Below, in pieces: positions 61,541 to 64,000 of a stretch of 64,000 nt of DNA. Origin of the DNA: Apoda limacodes (taxonomy: Eukaryota; Arthropoda; Insecta; Lepidoptera; Limacodidae); contig OX291551.1 of NCBI GenBank assembly GCA_946406115.1, positions 7,750,001-7,814,000 on the forward strand. Reading direction: 5' to 3'. The first letter of the stretch is position 1, and the number at the start of each line of letters is the position of its first letter. A program made the translations under genes and the position numbers. Under the pieces are notes generated by a model. The model did not search any database, was not told where the DNA came from, and saw only the letters and a list, made by a program, of their open reading frames with translations.

Positions 61541-62379
61541 ATTATTTTTAAAAATGGTTTTTTAAATGTAGCTTCTGGTAACAAAGTAGGTATCAAAGAT
61601 AATTTAAATAAATTTACAATTTTGTAAAAATAACGGTCATCACTTCACTGGAAATGTGCTGTTTGTTTAATATATTCCTGTTTTAGATTATTTCTCAGAT
61701 AGAGAACTAGATTTTAAAATATATTATATCTATATGTAAATGACGGGTAAAAAATGTGTATGTTTTAAAGTCGCAAAAGCTGAAGCCGTTACACACAAAC
61801 TGTAGGTGAATGAACTGAACTACATAAACATAGCTACTTAGGTATAAATAAGCACAGTCGCGTTTGAATGCTGCCCCCTACTTGAATGTGCAGTTTTCTG
61901 CTCATTTCTTAAAATCGATTCCACTCTCCTATTGCAATATTCAGACTGGAAAAAAATAATATAGCTTTCTACATTCTTTAACTAGTAAATTACTGTATTT
62001 GTTTTAAGATATCTGTTAAACCATCATTTCATGAAATGTCAAGTAACTATGAAACTAGAAAATTACTGTATTAAAATTAATGATATGATAATGAATTTAA
62101 ATCTTATGTGATATAATTGAAATTAATTATTTTCCACTTTTTAGGCTAAGCTATCGCCTATCTGTAATATATTTTTGCCACATAAAAATGTGCTCTATTT
62201 GAGAATCACATTATCAATTTTAGCTTAACGCCCATAAAGCAAATAGATACGCGCGTTAGGGGCCTTAATACTTATAATGTCAATAATCCGACTTAAGAGA
62301 TGAGGCAAGATTTATTTAACAGTCATACAGAGACAGAGACGTGTATAAATTAATTATCTTGATATGAAATCTATACTTA

Positions 62380-63960
62380 TATATATAAAAGGCAATGCCC
62401 TGACTGACTCTTTACCGCCCAGCCCAAACCGCTAAGGATAGAAATTTGAGATTTGGGGCAAGAGTTTGTTGATTGAATACGTCGTTTGAGAACGGATTTT
62501 GCAAAATTTGACTCCTATGGGGGTAAAATAAGGGTTGGCAGTTTGTATGAAAATCCGTCATTTTTTGAGCTGAATCTTCAAAAATTGCTGTTTAACCTTT
62601 TGACTAAAAATAAGCAATGATACATTTAACTGTTTTCGAAAAATCATCCCACAGCGGGTAAAATAGAGGATGAAATTTTGTATGGCAATTCAGGTATTTT
62701 TTTTAAATATTGTATTCATATTACGTAGCAAATAAAGAATGACGTGTTTCAGGATTTTTAAAAATTCAACCTCTAAACGGGTGAAATAGCGTGTCAAATT
62801 TTATATGGGAAATAATGTGATTATTCGTAAATAAACTTAAAAGTGGGTATGAATGCTCTTCTGTGCAGTTAATGGAACACACATTTCTGAGTTCTTTAAA
62901 ATTTAACACCTAAGGGGGTGGAAAAGAGTGGCAAAGAGTGTATCAGAATTATTAATTTATTTGTCAAATTAACTGGTAACTTTGAATACATGTACACATG
63001 TCTAAATAAAACTAGTATTTTAGTGTTTTGTAAAACTTAGGCCCTAAAGAGGAGAAAGGGGGTGGCAAAGTTTGTATGAGAAGCAATGTCTGTTATGTAC
63101 AATTTACTTTTAACCAGTTACAAGTATTTTAGTGTTTTGTAAAACTTAGGCCCTAAAGAGGAGAAAGGGGGTGGCAAAGTTTGTATGAGAAGCAATGTCT
63201 GTTATGTACAATTTACTTTTAACCAGTTACAATTATTCTTCAACGCAATTAATGTCACAAGTACTTCAGTGTTTTCCAAAACTCAGGTCCTATATAGGAG
63301 AAAGGGATTGTCAAAGTTTATATGGGAAATATATCTATCTACATATGGCAAAGACCCGACTGACTCATTATCGCCCAACCCAAACCGCTAAGTATACAAA
63401 TTTGAAAGGCCCAAGAGTTAGTTTTATATTGAAGGCGTCGTTCCAGAAAAGATTTTTTGAATTTGAAACCCCAAGAAGATGAAAATGTGGTTGGAAGTAT
63501 AAATGAAATTTCGTCATTTTTAAAACTAATAATGACAAGCTATGCTGTTTTTCGAAAATACCTTGCGCGGTGGCAAATCATTCCGTTGGTTTTTCAAATA
63601 AAATCATGAAAATAAGTATGCCAAATTACAGTTGAAAGTAAAGAAAACATGAGGGGTAATATAGGACACAAAGGGCACGCATCATCGCCCAGCTTAAACC
63701 GCTGAGGACTAACATTATACATTTGGAGAAGGTGTTGACTTTATAATTATTGAAGGAGTCTTTATTTCGAAATTTAATCCTTAAGAGGGTGAAACGGTGG
63801 GCATTCGAAGGAAATAATAATTCTATGGTCAAATTTAATTGAAGCTTGGCGTTATCGCTCAGTAACACAGTTAATGTAACATTTGTTTAAGAATTTTTCA
63901 AAATTTGGCTCCCAAGGGAAAAAAGTTTAAATTAAAATATTGGTTCAATTTACTTGAAAC
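62380..63960. repeat. Tandem-type array of roughly 110-200-bp repeat units
   Basis: Repeated units carry CTGACTGACTC...CCCAACCCAAACCGCTAAG and GGGGTAAAATAAGGG/AAAGTTTGTATG blocks (62400, 62640, 62770, 62900, 63050, 63160, 63355 and 63690). Same family as 25130-25460 and 44800-45160. Two units are identical (see findings). Confidence 0.65.
63014..63231. repeat. Perfect 109-bp tandem duplication
   Basis: 63014-63122 and 63123-63231 are identical by eye, base for base, while the neighbouring units of the array are clearly diverged. Confidence 0.9.
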
Positions 63961-64000
63961 TTAATATATAAAATTTTCTTTACGGTTAATAACCGACGTC

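Larger units (their letters stand above)
59535..64000. other. Intron 5' of the Walker A exon
   Basis: No upstream ABCG exon could be recognised. The sequence is filled by a dispersed repeat (59966-60868), AT-rich repeats and a tandem-type array from 62380. The first exon(s) must lie further on. Confidence 0.6.

Overview
This is a nuclear genome window from an insect, most likely a moth or butterfly. The evidence is AT-rich DNA, GT-AG introns, decayed non-LTR retrotransposons with a 3' tail family that is very common in Lepidoptera, and many copies of the dispersed lepidopteran repeat containing GGGTTCCGTACC. There are no bacterial-type operons, CRISPR arrays, ribosomal binding sites or phage genes.

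One host gene is supported. Ten exons on the minus strand, from 59534 down to the stop codon at 4605, join in frame into 566 residues of an ABCG half-transporter of the ABCG1/ABCG4 type. The order is Walker A, Q-loop, LSGGE signature, Walker B/D-loop and H-switch, followed by about six membrane segments. The start codon and first exon(s) lie beyond base 64000. The intron between the Walker A exon and the Q-loop exon is 40,181 bp and makes up most of the window.

The rest is largely transposon debris inside the introns. LINE family A (Jockey/CR1-like) has ten pieces; the best, at 20381-22690, has a 712-codon frame broken by one amber codon. LINE family B has three pieces. RTE-type elements have three pieces, one of which lacks its catalytic RT core. 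There is also an RNase H-bearing LINE with a perfect 14-bp target duplication, a Jockey-like family E fragment, a GC-rich poly-A family, and a Helitron helicase remnant.

DNA-type elements include a 722-bp hAT-like element with perfect 8-bp target duplications and GGTCTT hairpins at both ends. There is also a PIF/Harbinger-like MITE with TTA duplications, a four-copy TIR family in which one copy carries a nested insertion, a 70-bp-TIR MITE, and a foldback element split by another repeat. A 5S rRNA-derived SINE is present, and a second copy of its head is fused to the LINE A tail.

Region layout: 1-4604 is downstream flank. 4605-19214 holds nine exons with LINE A and RTE pieces in the introns. 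19215-59395 is the giant intron, holding a graveyard of nested elements. 59396-59534 is the Walker A exon. 59535-64000 is the intron leading to unseen 5' exons, with tandem-type repeats.
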